NCBI RefSeq assembly: GCF_018129995.1 | Contig: NZ_JAFCKS010000010.1 | Location: 62,001 to 126,000, forward strand | Length of the DNA stretch: 64,000 nt | Reading direction: 5' to 3' | DNA from: Bradyrhizobium sp. SZCCT0153 | Lineage (GTDB): Bacteria > Pseudomonadota > Alphaproteobacteria > Rhizobiales > Xanthobacteraceae | Shown: piece by piece, positions 16,672 through 25,002 of the stretch | How positions within the stretch are numbered: position 1 is the first letter of the stretch | Layout: every line of letters begins with the position of its first letter | The notes under the pieces: generated by a model | The model's database searches: none | Seen by the model: the letters and a program-made list of their open reading frames with translations, nothing else | What the model was told of the DNA's origin: nothing | Position numbers and translations under genes: made by a program

Positions 16672-17061
16672 TCAGGCCGGCGTGAAGAACGGCAATGGAG
16701 CGCCATCCGTCGGCTTGAACACCACCTTCACCTTCTGGCCGATCTTGAGCTTCTCGAGATCGCAGTCGACGATGTTGGTCTGCACCGACGGCCCTTCCTT
16801 CAGCGTGACGTAGCCGATCGCGTAAGGGCCGGTCGGCGACTTCCGCATCAGGCTCCAGGTGTAGATCGTGCCCTCGCCCGAGGCTTCCTCCCACACCGTC
16901 TTGTCGGAGTAGCAGAACGGGCAGATCGAGCGCGGGAAGTAATGGGCTTCGCCGCAGGCGGTGCAGCGCTTGATCATGAACTTGCCCTGTTTCGCGGCGT
17001 CCCAGAACGCGGCGGTTTCGGGGTTCGTCACGGGAGCCGGATATTTCTTTGCATCTACCAT
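16672..17061 (-). CDS. DUF35 zinc-ribbon/OB-fold acyl-CoA-associated protein
   Basis: 129 residues. The start ATG overlaps the stop of the thiolase-fold gene by one base (TGATG), so the pair is translationally coupled. The N-terminal rubredoxin-like ribbon has C-x2-C pairs in 'KRCTACGEAHYFPRSICPFCYSD', and the C-terminal OB-fold includes 'GEGTIYTWSLMRK' and 'IGYVTLKEGPSVQTNIVDCD'. In characterised systems DUF35 proteins pair with thiolase-fold or hydratase partners, such as in sterol side-chain degradation and HMG-CoA synthesis, and form a complex needed for activity. The same partnership is expected here. Confidence 0.92.
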   Translation of the reverse strand: MVDAKKYPAPVTNPETAAFWDAAKQGKFMIKRCTACGEAHYFPRSICPFCYSDKTVWEEASGEGTIYTWSLMRKSPTGPYAIGYVTLKEGPSVQTNIVDCDLEKLKIGQKVKVVFKPTDGAPLPFFTPA

Positions 17062-18218
17062 CACACGCGCTCCAGAATGGCAGTCGAGGCAGCGTGGCGA
17101 ACACCCAAGAGGCCGCCGGTGCCGTGGGCGATGGCGAGATCGCAGTTCTTGACCTGCACCTTCGGATGCGCCTCGCCGCGCAGCTGCCGCACGGCCTCGA
17201 TGATCTTGGTCATGCCGCCCCGATTGACGGGGTGGTTGCTGCAGAGGCCGCCGCCATCGGTGTTGAACGGCAGCTTGCCGACACCCGAGATCAGATTGCC
17301 GTCGGCGACGAACTTGCCGCCCTCGCCCTTCTTGCAGAAGCCGAGGTCTTCGAGCTGCATCAGCACCGTGATGGTGAAGCTGTCGTAGATCGAGGCGTAC
17401 TTGATGTCCTTCGGCGTGATGCTGGCTTCCTCGAACGCGCGCGGACCGGACCAGATGCCGGCGGAATATGTGAGATCGAGATCCTTGCCGCCGCGCGGGC
17501 CCTTCATCGCCTCGCCATGGCCGATCAGCTTGACCAGCGGCTTCTTCAGGCTTCTGGCGATCTCGGGCGTGGTCACGATCAGCGCGCCGCCGCCGTCGGA
17601 GACGACGCAGCAATCCATGCGATGCAGGGGATCGGAGATCATCGGCGAGTTCAGGACATCCTCGACTGTGACGACGTCCTTGAGCATCGCATGCGGATTG
17701 TATTGCGCGTGATGCGAGGCCGCGACCTTGATCCAGGCGAGCTGCTCGCTGGTGGTGCCGTAGTCGTGCATATGACGCATGGCACACATGCCGTAGGCAT
17801 TGTGCGTGGTCGCGCCATAAGCGGACTCGAAATCGGCTTCCGCGCCGGCCGCGCGCGGCGGCATCGCGCCGGTGCGCGGCTTGCCGGCCAGCGTGATCAG
17901 CGCGATCGAGCACTTGCCCGCTGCGATCGCTTCGGCGGCATGGCCGAGATGGATGATGTAGGAACAGCCGCCGGTCTCGGTGGAATCGACATGGCGGAGC
18001 TTTTTGGTGTTCAGGCCGAGATAGTCGACCATCGGCCAGGCGCCGCCGGGAGCGTCGCCCGCGCAGAAATAGCCGTCGACATCGTCCTTGGAGAGCCCGG
18101 CGTCCTCGATCGCGCCTTTGGCGACCTCGGCGTGAAGCTGGGCGGTGGATTTGTCCGGCGCATGCCGGGTCGGGTGTTCGTAGATCCCGGCAATGTAGGC
18201 CTTGCCCTTGATGGTCAA
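17061..18218 (-). CDS. Thiolase-fold protein of the SCPx/lipid-transfer type (possible retro-aldolase)
   Basis: 385 residues with a thiolase double-fold, from 'MTIKGKAYIAGIYEHPTRHAPDKS' to 'CDLAIAHGTGGLLGVRHA'. It resembles SCPx-like thiolases and Ltp proteins. By ungapped alignment to the usual nucleophile block (CxSG..A...A..AI..G), the first Cys position is Gly here ('ETGGCSYIIHLGHAAEAIAAG'). The usual C-terminal CxGGG reads 'HGTGG'. The His region 'SNHPVNRGG' is kept. This fits non-condensing members that cleave C-C bonds by retro-aldol chemistry with a DUF35 partner, which is encoded immediately downstream. An ordinary thiolytic role cannot be excluded. Confidence 0.88.
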   Translation of the reverse strand: MTIKGKAYIAGIYEHPTRHAPDKSTAQLHAEVAKGAIEDAGLSKDDVDGYFCAGDAPGGAWPMVDYLGLNTKKLRHVDSTETGGCSYIIHLGHAAEAIAAGKCSIALITLAGKPRTGAMPPRAAGAEADFESAYGATTHNAYGMCAMRHMHDYGTTSEQLAWIKVAASHHAQYNPHAMLKDVVTVEDVLNSPMISDPLHRMDCCVVSDGGGALIVTTPEIARSLKKPLVKLIGHGEAMKGPRGGKDLDLTYSAGIWSGPRAFEEASITPKDIKYASIYDSFTITVLMQLEDLGFCKKGEGGKFVADGNLISGVGKLPFNTDGGGLCSNHPVNRGGMTKIIEAVRQLRGEAHPKVQVKNCDLAIAHGTGGLLGVRHAASTAILERV

Positions 18219-18367
18219 AACTTCAGGTCTCCGCTGGCGTTTCTTCTTGCTCCGTTTTTCTGAACCCCCGCTGCAGCATTGGCAAGCGCGGAAATATTCC
18301 GTCGGGCGAGAGGGGGAGCGGTTTGGCGCAAGTGGCGACGGTCATGGAGCGCCCGCCTGCCTCCGCA

Positions 18368-18447
18368 GTCATTGCGAGCGTAGCGAAGCAATCCAGGAAT
18401 CTTTCGGCGGATGCATTTCTGGATTGCTTCGCTCCGCTCGCAATGAC
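18368..18447. repeat. Palindromic repeat family A, copy 1
   Basis: GTCATTGCGAG...CGAAGCAATCCAG on the left and CTGGATTGCTTCG...CTCGCAATGAC on the right form a long inverted repeat. Three further copies are seen in this window at 26581-26649, 35835-35922 and 40170-40256. All are intergenic. Confidence 0.85.
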
Positions 18448-18583
18448 GGGACCGACGGGCAAAATCCTAAAGGTGTTTTGCCCGACGGCACAAGCGATTT
18501 TCGATTTTTCGAAAACAACACTTCGATCTCGCGAAACAACCCCATGCACAGTAGAGCAGTGGTTGATTTCAAAGAGGAATTTT

Positions 18584-18674
18584 TAGGCTGGGCAAAGCGT
18601 AGCTTGCCCGCCTCTTGGGGCTCAATCGCGGTGAGATGGTGGGCACGGCGCTTTGCGCCTGCGCCCACCCTACG
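18584..18674. repeat. Palindromic repeat family B, copy 1
   Basis: The left part TGGGCAAAGCGTAGCTTGCCC and the right part GTGGGCACGGCG...GCCCACCCTACG are arranged as an imperfect inverted repeat. The related copies are at 35693-35780 and 47791-47884. Confidence 0.75.
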
Positions 18675-18682
18675 AGACCTTC

Positions 18683-21600
18683 CTACTCCGCCGCGATCTG
18701 CCTTGGTGCGGGCGGCGGGTTCGCGAGATCGGCGGCGAGCTGGGCGTAGCGGGCCTTGGCGTCCGCGACCGCCTTCTCTTTCACCGGGCCGTAGCCACGG
18801 ATGCGGTCCGGCAGCGACAGCAGCTCGACCGCGGTGTCGATTGTGAGCGGCGACAACAGGCCGAGCACGGTTGAGACGTCCTTCTCGTAGCCGGTAATCA
18901 GATCGCGTTCGAGCTTGCGGTCGGCGCTTCGGCCGAAGATGTCGAACGGCGTGCCGCGCAGGAACTTGAATTTTGCCAGCACGCGGAAGACGCTCAGCAT
19001 CCACGGACCGAAAGCGCGCTTCTTCGGACGGCCGAGCGCGTCGACGCCGCTGCTGAGGATCGGCGGCGCGAGGTTGAAGTTGAACTTGAAGTCGCCCTCG
19101 AACTGGTCGCGGAGCTGTTTTTCGAAGGCGCCGTCGGTGAAGAGCCGCGCGACCTCGTATTCGTCCTTGTAGGCGAGTAGCTTGGCATAGTTGATTGCGA
19201 CCGCACGCGTCAGCGCCTCGTCATAGCCGCCCTTCACCACGGCGTCGCTGACCTGATCGACCAGCCTGCGGTAGCGTTTGGCGAGCCGGCCGTTCTGATA
19301 GGCGGTGAGATGCCTGGCGCGATGGGCGATGAGATCGTCGAGCGTCATCGCGTCCAGGGTCTTGGGCGCCACGACCTCGTCCGTTCCCTTCAGCATGCCG
19401 GCGAGACGCGCGGGGTCCGCGACCGCGAGGCGGCCGAGGCGGAACGCTTCCTTGTTCATCTTGATCGAGACGCCGTTGACCTCGATCGCCTGCTCGATCG
19501 CTTCAGCCGACAGCGGGAACAGCCCCTTCTGATAGGCGTAGCCCATCATCATCATGTTAGTGGCGATGCTGTCGCCGAGCAGCTGCTCGGCCGGCTTGGT
19601 GAAATCGAAGAACACGGAGTCCTTGTGCAGCGCGGTCTCCAGCAATCCGTTCAGCTTGCGGGTCTGGAAGTTGAAGTCGCGGTTGAGGACGAAGTCGGCG
19701 GTGGGAATGACGTGGCTGTTGATGATGCCGCGGGTGCGGCTGGTGTCGCAGAGCGAGATCGTGTCCTTCGCGACGGCGACCACCTCGTCGGCGGCCAGCA
19801 CGAGATCGGCCGTGCCGGTAACGATGCGCGAGCAGGTCACTTCCGCCGGATGATCCGACAGGCGGACATGGCTCAGCACCGCGCCGCCCTTCTGCGCGAG
19901 ACCCGACATGTCGAGGATCATCGAGGCCTTGCCCTCGATGTGGGCGGCCATGCCGAGCAGCGCGCCGATCGTGAGCACGCCGGTGCCGCCGACGCCGCCG
20001 ACGGCGATGTTGTAGGGCTTGTCCAGCGTCGGGCGCGAGGCCGGCTCCGGCAGCGCGCCGATGTCACCGAGATCGGCCGGCGCGCGGTGGCGCGGCTTGC
20101 CGCCGTCGACGGTGACGAAGGACGGGCAAAAACCCTTCACGCAGGAATAGTCCTTGTTGCAGGACGACTGGTTGATGGCGCGCTTGCGGCCGAACTCGGT
20201 CTCCAGCGGCTCGACCGAGATGCAGTTCGACTGCACCGAGCAGTCGCCGCAGCCCTCGCAGACGGCCGGATTGATCATGACGCGGCGCGCCGGATCTTCC
20301 ATCAGGCCGCGCTTGCGGCGGCGGCGCTTCTCGGCGGCGCAGGTCTGCACGAACACGATGGCCGAGGTACCCTTGTGCTCGCGGCACATCTTCATGACGC
20401 TGTCGAGCTCGTCGCGGTGATACAGCTTCACGCCGGGCGCGATGGTGTCGGCCGGATAGGAATCGGGCGCTTCGGAGACCAGATAGATCTCGCGAATGCC
20501 CTCGGCATGGAGCTGGAAGGTGATCTGCTGCGGCGAGAGATCGCCGTCATGGCGCTGGCCACCGGTCATGGCCACCGCGTCGTTGTAGAGGATCTTGTAG
20601 GTGATGTTGGTCTTGGAGGCGACCGCCTGACGGATTGCGAGCAGGCCGGAGTGGAAATAGGTGCCGTCGCCGAGATTCGCGAAGATGTGGTTCTCGTTGG
20701 TGAAGGGCGCGATGCCGACCCACGGCACGCCCTCGCCGCCCATATGCGTAAACGTTTCGGTCGAGCGGTCCATCCACAGCGCCATGAAATGGCAGCCGAT
20801 GCCGGCGAGCGCGCGGCTGCCTTCGGGGACTTTTGTCGAGGTGTTGTGGGGGCAACCGGAGCAGAAGTAGGGAGTGCGGGAGACGGGTGCGACCGCCTGC
20901 ATCTGGGTCGCCTGGCGGCCGTTGAACCAGTCGGCCTTGACGCGGAGCATCTCCGCAATCTCGGGGTTCAGATTAAGTCGAAGCAGACGTTCGGTGAGCG
21001 AGGTGGCGAGCGAGGCGACGCTGAGTTCGGCGGAGAAGGTCAGGAAGCGCTTGTCGTGCTCGTCCATCTTGCCGACGATGCGCGGGCGAACGTCGTCGCG
21101 CCAGTTGAACAGCTCCTGCTTGACCTGGTTCTCGACGATCTCGCGCCGTTCCTCGATGATGAAGATCTCCTCCAGCCCGACCGCGAACTGGCGTACGCCT
21201 TCCGGCTCCAAGGGCCAGGGCATGCCGATCTTGTAGAGGCGCAGCCCGATTTTCGCGGCGACCTCCTCGGTGATCCCGAGCTCGCGCAATGCCTGGCGAA
21301 CGTCCTCATAGCTCTTGCCGGACGCCATGATGCCGAAGCGCGCATTCGGCGAATCCATGGTGATGCGGTTGACCTTGTTGGCGCGAGCAAAGGCGATCGC
21401 GGCAAAGCCCTTGTAATCCTGCAGGCGGCGGTCCTGCTCGAAGCGGTCGTCGGGCCAGCGCAGATTGAGGCCGCCGGGCGGCAGCTCGAAATCCGGGGGG
21501 ATGATGAAAGGCTTCATCTCGTCGGTGAGGTCGATCTCGGCGGTGGTCTCCACCGTCTCGGTGATCACCTTCATGCCGACCCAGCAGCCCGAGTAGCGCG

Positions 21601-22174
21601 ACATCGCGATGCCGAGCAGGCCCATCTCGATCATCTCGTGGATGCTGGACGGGTAGAGATAGGGCATCAGCGCCGACATGAAGGCATGGTCGGACTGATG
21701 CGGGACGGTCGAGGATTTCGCGCCGTGGTCGTCGCCGGCCAGACACAAGACGCCGCCGTTCTTGGCGGAGCCGGCTGCATTGCCGTGGCGGAACACATCG
21801 CCGCAGCGGTCGACGCCGGGGCCCTTGCCGTACCAGATGCCGACGACGCCGTCGTACTTGGCGCCGGGCGAGAGGTTGAGCTGCTGCGAGCCCCAGACCG
21901 CGGTCGCCGCCAGGTCCTCGTTCACGCCAGGCTGGAACTTGATGTTGTACTGCTCGAGATGTTTTCGCGCGGCGAAGAGCTGCTGGTCGTAGCCGCCGAG
22001 CGGCGAGCCGCGGTAGCCGGAGATGAAGCCCGCGGTGTTGAGGCCGTTGGCGCGGTCGCGCCGGATCTGGGCCATCGGCAACCGAACCAGGGCCTGGATG
22101 CCCGTGGTGAAGACGTGACCGGTGTCCTGGGTGTATTTCTGGTCGAGACTGATCGGACCCTGGTTGATGCCCAT
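18683..22174 (-). CDS. Fused indolepyruvate ferredoxin oxidoreductase
   Basis: 1163 residues combining the alpha and beta parts of IOR in one chain. The TPP/pyrimidine-domain block 'GLNTAGFISGYRGSPLGGYD' and the TPP-binding block 'GIGCHFMALWMDRSTETFTHMGGEG' are clear, with 'NLGDGTYFHSG' continuing it. A ferredoxin-like segment follows ('INPAVCEGCGDCSVQSNCISV'), with additional cysteines in 'NQSSCNKDYSCVKGFCPSF'. The C-terminal gamma-type domain contains 'GGVGGTGVLTIGALLGMAAH'. The enzyme oxidatively decarboxylates aryl- or branched-chain 2-oxo acids to acyl-CoA. It lies upstream of the acyl-CoA genes but is separated from them by 464 bases of repeats. Confidence 0.93.
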   Translation of the reverse strand: MGINQGPISLDQKYTQDTGHVFTTGIQALVRLPMAQIRRDRANGLNTAGFISGYRGSPLGGYDQQLFAARKHLEQYNIKFQPGVNEDLAATAVWGSQQLNLSPGAKYDGVVGIWYGKGPGVDRCGDVFRHGNAAGSAKNGGVLCLAGDDHGAKSSTVPHQSDHAFMSALMPYLYPSSIHEMIEMGLLGIAMSRYSGCWVGMKVITETVETTAEIDLTDEMKPFIIPPDFELPPGGLNLRWPDDRFEQDRRLQDYKGFAAIAFARANKVNRITMDSPNARFGIMASGKSYEDVRQALRELGITEEVAAKIGLRLYKIGMPWPLEPEGVRQFAVGLEEIFIIEERREIVENQVKQELFNWRDDVRPRIVGKMDEHDKRFLTFSAELSVASLATSLTERLLRLNLNPEIAEMLRVKADWFNGRQATQMQAVAPVSRTPYFCSGCPHNTSTKVPEGSRALAGIGCHFMALWMDRSTETFTHMGGEGVPWVGIAPFTNENHIFANLGDGTYFHSGLLAIRQAVASKTNITYKILYNDAVAMTGGQRHDGDLSPQQITFQLHAEGIREIYLVSEAPDSYPADTIAPGVKLYHRDELDSVMKMCREHKGTSAIVFVQTCAAEKRRRRKRGLMEDPARRVMINPAVCEGCGDCSVQSNCISVEPLETEFGRKRAINQSSCNKDYSCVKGFCPSFVTVDGGKPRHRAPADLGDIGALPEPASRPTLDKPYNIAVGGVGGTGVLTIGALLGMAAHIEGKASMILDMSGLAQKGGAVLSHVRLSDHPAEVTCSRIVTGTADLVLAADEVVAVAKDTISLCDTSRTRGIINSHVIPTADFVLNRDFNFQTRKLNGLLETALHKDSVFFDFTKPAEQLLGDSIATNMMMMGYAYQKGLFPLSAEAIEQAIEVNGVSIKMNKEAFRLGRLAVADPARLAGMLKGTDEVVAPKTLDAMTLDDLIAHRARHLTAYQNGRLAKRYRRLVDQVSDAVVKGGYDEALTRAVAINYAKLLAYKDEYEVARLFTDGAFEKQLRDQFEGDFKFNFNLAPPILSSGVDALGRPKKRAFGPWMLSVFRVLAKFKFLRGTPFDIFGRSADRKLERDLITGYEKDVSTVLGLLSPLTIDTAVELLSLPDRIRGYGPVKEKAVADAKARYAQLAADLANPPPAPRQIAAE

Positions 22175-22454
22175 TTTGTCCTCTTCCGCCCTTTTGGGCG
22201 TTTGGCCACTTAAGCCGTTGCCTGCCCGTTGTTTTTAGCTAGGGCGCGCCGACCGTCTCCGCCACTCTATGTCGGATATTTCACGCTCCGCATCACAAAT
22301 CTGGACCAAAGGAGGCGCCGGGTAAAAATCGCAATTTCGTGGCTGCAAAGACATCGGGCATTTTCAATTTGTGTCACCATACCCCCGCCGTCGCGAAATG
22401 AATCGACGCCCTATCAAGCGGGACGACGTCGATTGGTCGCAGGAGAGGCGTTCG

Positions 22455-23666
22455 ATGCGGACGATTCTGGTTGGTCTTGCGTTGTGCAGTGCGGTTGCGA
22501 ATGCGGCCATCGCCGCCGAGCCGTCGCCGGAGCTGGTCGCCTACGGCAAGGCGCTGGTCGAAGCCGGCGGGTGCGCGGGCTGCCACACCGCCGATCCGGC
22601 GAAACCGTTCGCCGGTGGAAAGCGCATCGACACGCCCTTCGGCGCGATCTATGCGCCGAACCTGACGCCGGACCGCACCACCGGCATCGGCGGCTGGAGT
22701 GACGCCGATTTCACGCGCGCGGTGCGCACCGGCGTCGCGCCTGACGGCTCGAACTATTACCCGGCCTTCCCCTACCCCTATTTCACGCGGATGACGAAGG
22801 ACGACACGCTGGCGATCCGGGCCTATCTCGGAACGCTGGCGCCCGTCGTGAACCGCAACAAGCCGCCGGAACTGCGCTGGCCGTTCGGTTATCGCGGCCT
22901 GATGCGGATCTGGAACTCCCTGTTCTTCAAGCCCGGCCTGTTCGAGCCGGACCAGAGCCAGAGCGCGGCGTGGAATCGTGGCGGTTATCTCGTCACCGGG
23001 CTCGGCCATTGCGGCGCCTGCCACACACCGAAGAACTATTTTGGCGCGGACAAGCAGACACAGGCGCTGGCAGGCGGCGAGGTCAGCGGCTGGTTCGCGC
23101 CGCGGCTCGACGGCGCTGCCCGCACCGGGCTGAAGTCGTGGAGCGCCGAGGACATCACCGAATATCTTCAGAGCGGGCGCAACGCCAAGAGTCATGCCGG
23201 CGGGCTGATGGCGGAGGTCGTCGTCAACTCGACCTCGAAGATGAGCGATGCCGATGTCCGCGCGATCGCGGTCTATCTGAAGAGCCTGCCGCCGGCGCGG
23301 CGCGAGACCATCGTGACGCCGCCTGACGATGCCGAAATGAAGGCCGGACAGGCCGTCTACGCCAAGCTCTGCATCGCCTGCCATGAGGCGGACGGCTCCG
23401 GAGCGCCGCGCATCTATCCGCCGCTACCCGGCAACGCCCTGCTGCAATCTGTCAATCCGTCCTCGACCTTGCGCATCATCCTCGACGGCGCCCACACCGT
23501 GACCACGCCGCGCGCGCCCAACGCCGGCGAGATGCCCGGTTATAGCAAGCAATTGTCCGACGAGCAGATCGCGGCGGTGACGAACTACATCCGCAATTCC
23601 TGGGGCAATGCGGCGCCGCTGGTGACGCCGGCGCAGGTGGCGAAGGCGCGAACGCAGGAGCCGTAG
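22455..23666 (+). CDS. Tri-haem periplasmic cytochrome c (alcohol-dehydrogenase cytochrome subunit type)
   Basis: 403 residues from ATG 22455, with AGGAGAGG at 22441-22448; an upstream in-frame extension is rejected because the signal peptide starts here ('MRTILVGLALCSAVANAAIAA'). Three CxxCH haem sites are present: CAGCH (near residue 40), CGACH (near 185) and CIACH (near 305). The blocks 'APNLTPDRTTGIGGWSDADFTRAVRTG' and 'YPAFPYPYFTRMTKDD' mark the membrane-associated cytochrome subunit of PQQ/flavin alcohol, aldehyde or sugar dehydrogenases. No catalytic dehydrogenase gene lies next to it, so its electron donor is unknown. Confidence 0.92.
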   Translation: MRTILVGLALCSAVANAAIAAEPSPELVAYGKALVEAGGCAGCHTADPAKPFAGGKRIDTPFGAIYAPNLTPDRTTGIGGWSDADFTRAVRTGVAPDGSNYYPAFPYPYFTRMTKDDTLAIRAYLGTLAPVVNRNKPPELRWPFGYRGLMRIWNSLFFKPGLFEPDQSQSAAWNRGGYLVTGLGHCGACHTPKNYFGADKQTQALAGGEVSGWFAPRLDGAARTGLKSWSAEDITEYLQSGRNAKSHAGGLMAEVVVNSTSKMSDADVRAIAVYLKSLPPARRETIVTPPDDAEMKAGQAVYAKLCIACHEADGSGAPRIYPPLPGNALLQSVNPSSTLRIILDGAHTVTTPRAPNAGEMPGYSKQLSDEQIAAVTNYIRNSWGNAAPLVTPAQVAKARTQEP

Positions 23667-24317
23667 TCAGGGCTTTCGTTCCTCGTCTTCCGTGAAGACG
23701 AATTTGGGCATCTCCCATTTGTAGCGAACCGCCAGCAGGCGGAAGCTGATGCCGAGGACGAAGGTCAAAATGGTCCAGAGCTCGGCGTTGAGCTTGAGAC
23801 CGAAGGCGGTCGCATAGAACAGGCCGGTGACGACCGAGACGCTGGCGTAGAGCTCGGAGCGGAACAGCAGCGGCACGTCGTTGCAAAGCACGTCGCGCAA
23901 TACGCCGCCGGCACATCCGGTCACCATGCCCGAGACGATGACGATTGGCAGCGTGGCATCCATCTGCCAGGCGATGTCGCAGCCGGTCATGGTGAAGACG
24001 ACGAGGCCGATGGCATCGAGCACGATGAAGGCCACCTTCAGCCGGTGCACCAGGCGCGCGGTCAGGATGGTGAGGAAGGCGGCGCCGCCGGCCAGCGCGA
24101 GGTAGATGGGGTTTTGCACCCAGGCGAGCGGATAATGCCCGAGGAAGAGGTCGCGCAGGGTGCCGCCGCCGAGCGCCGTGATGCAGCCGAGGAAGCAGAC
24201 GCCGAGCCAGTCCATGCTGCGGCGGCCGGCCGCGAGCGCGGCGGTCATGCCTTGCGCTGCGACCGCGACCAGCGACAGCAGGTGCAGCACGGTATCGCCC
24301 GGCGGCAAGCTCCACAT
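23667..24317 (-). CDS. TRIC-type/UPF0126 integral membrane protein
   Basis: 216 residues from the ATG giving 'MWSLPPGDTVLHLLSLVAVAAQGMTAALAAGRR'. About seven hydrophobic helices form two similar halves, each with a Gly-rich turn ('ITALGGGTLRDLFLG' and 'VTGCAGGVLRDVLCN'). This duplicated G-G-x-x-R-D signature is diagnostic of the UPF0126 family, now linked to trimeric intracellular cation channels. It may conduct K+ or anionic substrates; the physiological role is open. The stop codon abuts the stop of the convergent cytochrome gene. Confidence 0.9.
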   Translation of the reverse strand: MWSLPPGDTVLHLLSLVAVAAQGMTAALAAGRRSMDWLGVCFLGCITALGGGTLRDLFLGHYPLAWVQNPIYLALAGGAAFLTILTARLVHRLKVAFIVLDAIGLVVFTMTGCDIAWQMDATLPIVIVSGMVTGCAGGVLRDVLCNDVPLLFRSELYASVSVVTGLFYATAFGLKLNAELWTILTFVLGISFRLLAVRYKWEMPKFVFTEDEERKP

Positions 24318-24482
24318 CGTCTTGTTCCCTTCCCACCGGCGGAACTTACGCTTCGGGTTCCCTCGCGAACAGGTTCCCGATTCCCGGGGCGGGCGCAACA
24401 TGCGACGAAAGCATTAGGGAGGGCGGAACAGAATCTAGCATCTGAGGGTTGTCCAGCCGCAATAATCGAGGAGACCCAATCG

Positions 24483-24875
24483 ATGGCTGACGACCGTTTT
24501 CCCAACGATCCGTATCGCCCGAATCTCGCCGATGATGAGTATGTCCGTGCGGCGCGACGGGATGCCGAGCTTCAGGTCGATCCCGAGCTTGGCGAAGGCC
24601 CCGCCTCCAGTGGCAAGGTAGCGCTGTTCGCCGTTGCCATTGCGCTGGTGCTTGGTGCCGTGTTCTACGGCCTGAACAACACGACCACCGGCAACCAGGC
24701 GAGCAACACGCCGACGACGCAGACCGCGCAGCAGGCGCCGCCTGCCAATCCGGCCGCACCTCCCGGCATGCGCGACGTGACGCCGCGCAGCAACACCGCG
24801 CCGGGTGTGACCACGGGCGCCGCGCCGAGCAAGCCGGCCCCGGATACGCAGAAGCCGTCTGACGGCGCGAAGTAA
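24483..24875 (+). CDS. Single-pass membrane protein with Thr/Pro/Ala-rich tail
   Basis: 130 residues from ATG 24483, with a GAGGAGA-type ribosome-binding site close upstream. A charged N-terminus ('MADDRFPNDPYRPNLADDEYVRAARRDAELQ') is followed by one membrane helix near residues 43-60 ('KVALFAVAIALVLGAVFYGL') and a low-complexity tail of Thr, Gln, Pro and Ala. This layout is shared by conserved hypothetical proteins of Bradyrhizobium and relatives. No function is known. A strong hairpin terminator follows. Confidence 0.8.
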   Translation: MADDRFPNDPYRPNLADDEYVRAARRDAELQVDPELGEGPASSGKVALFAVAIALVLGAVFYGLNNTTTGNQASNTPTTQTAQQAPPANPAAPPGMRDVTPRSNTAPGVTTGAAPSKPAPDTQKPSDGAK

Positions 24876-24896
24876 CGATTTGCAACATTATGCGAC

Positions 24897-24930
24897 AGCG
24901 GCGGGACCTCACATCCCGCCGCTTTCGTTT
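24897..24930 (+). terminator. Terminator after the membrane protein gene
   Basis: AGCGGCGGGA (24897-24906) pairs perfectly with TCCCGCCGCT (24914-24923), and TTCGTTT follows, about 20 bases after the stop codon. Confidence 0.8.
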
Positions 24931-24932
24931 GG

Positions 24933-25000
24933 CTAAAGCGCGATGAGATTGGTCATCGCGCTTCAGGTTCTTGTTTGAGCATGATCCTTTCGGAAAACCG
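24933..25000. repeat. Palindromic repeat family C, copy 1
   Basis: CTAAAGCGCGATGA and TCATCGCGCTT form one hairpin, followed by TGAGCATGATC and TTTCGGAAAACCG. The second part recurs at 36845-36916 and in a diverged form at 56819-56873. The first part recurs at 50504-50532. Confidence 0.7.
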
Positions 25001-25002
25001 CC

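Larger units (their letters stand above)
18219..18682. other. 464-base gene-free gap holding two repeat elements
   Basis: No coding sequence is supported here. Apart from the two palindromic repeats annotated separately (18368-18447 and 18584-18674) there is an AT-richer stretch at about 18470-18590. It could hold the promoter of the thiolase unit near its 5' side (18219-18360), but no clear boxes are visible. Confidence 0.6.

Noticed and set aside
19310..22213. A 967-codon frame on the plus strand opposite the IOR gene
   Set aside because: It lies fully antisense to a clear enzyme gene and its composition is dominated by Arg, His, Ala and Gly, as expected for the reverse frame of a GC-rich gene.
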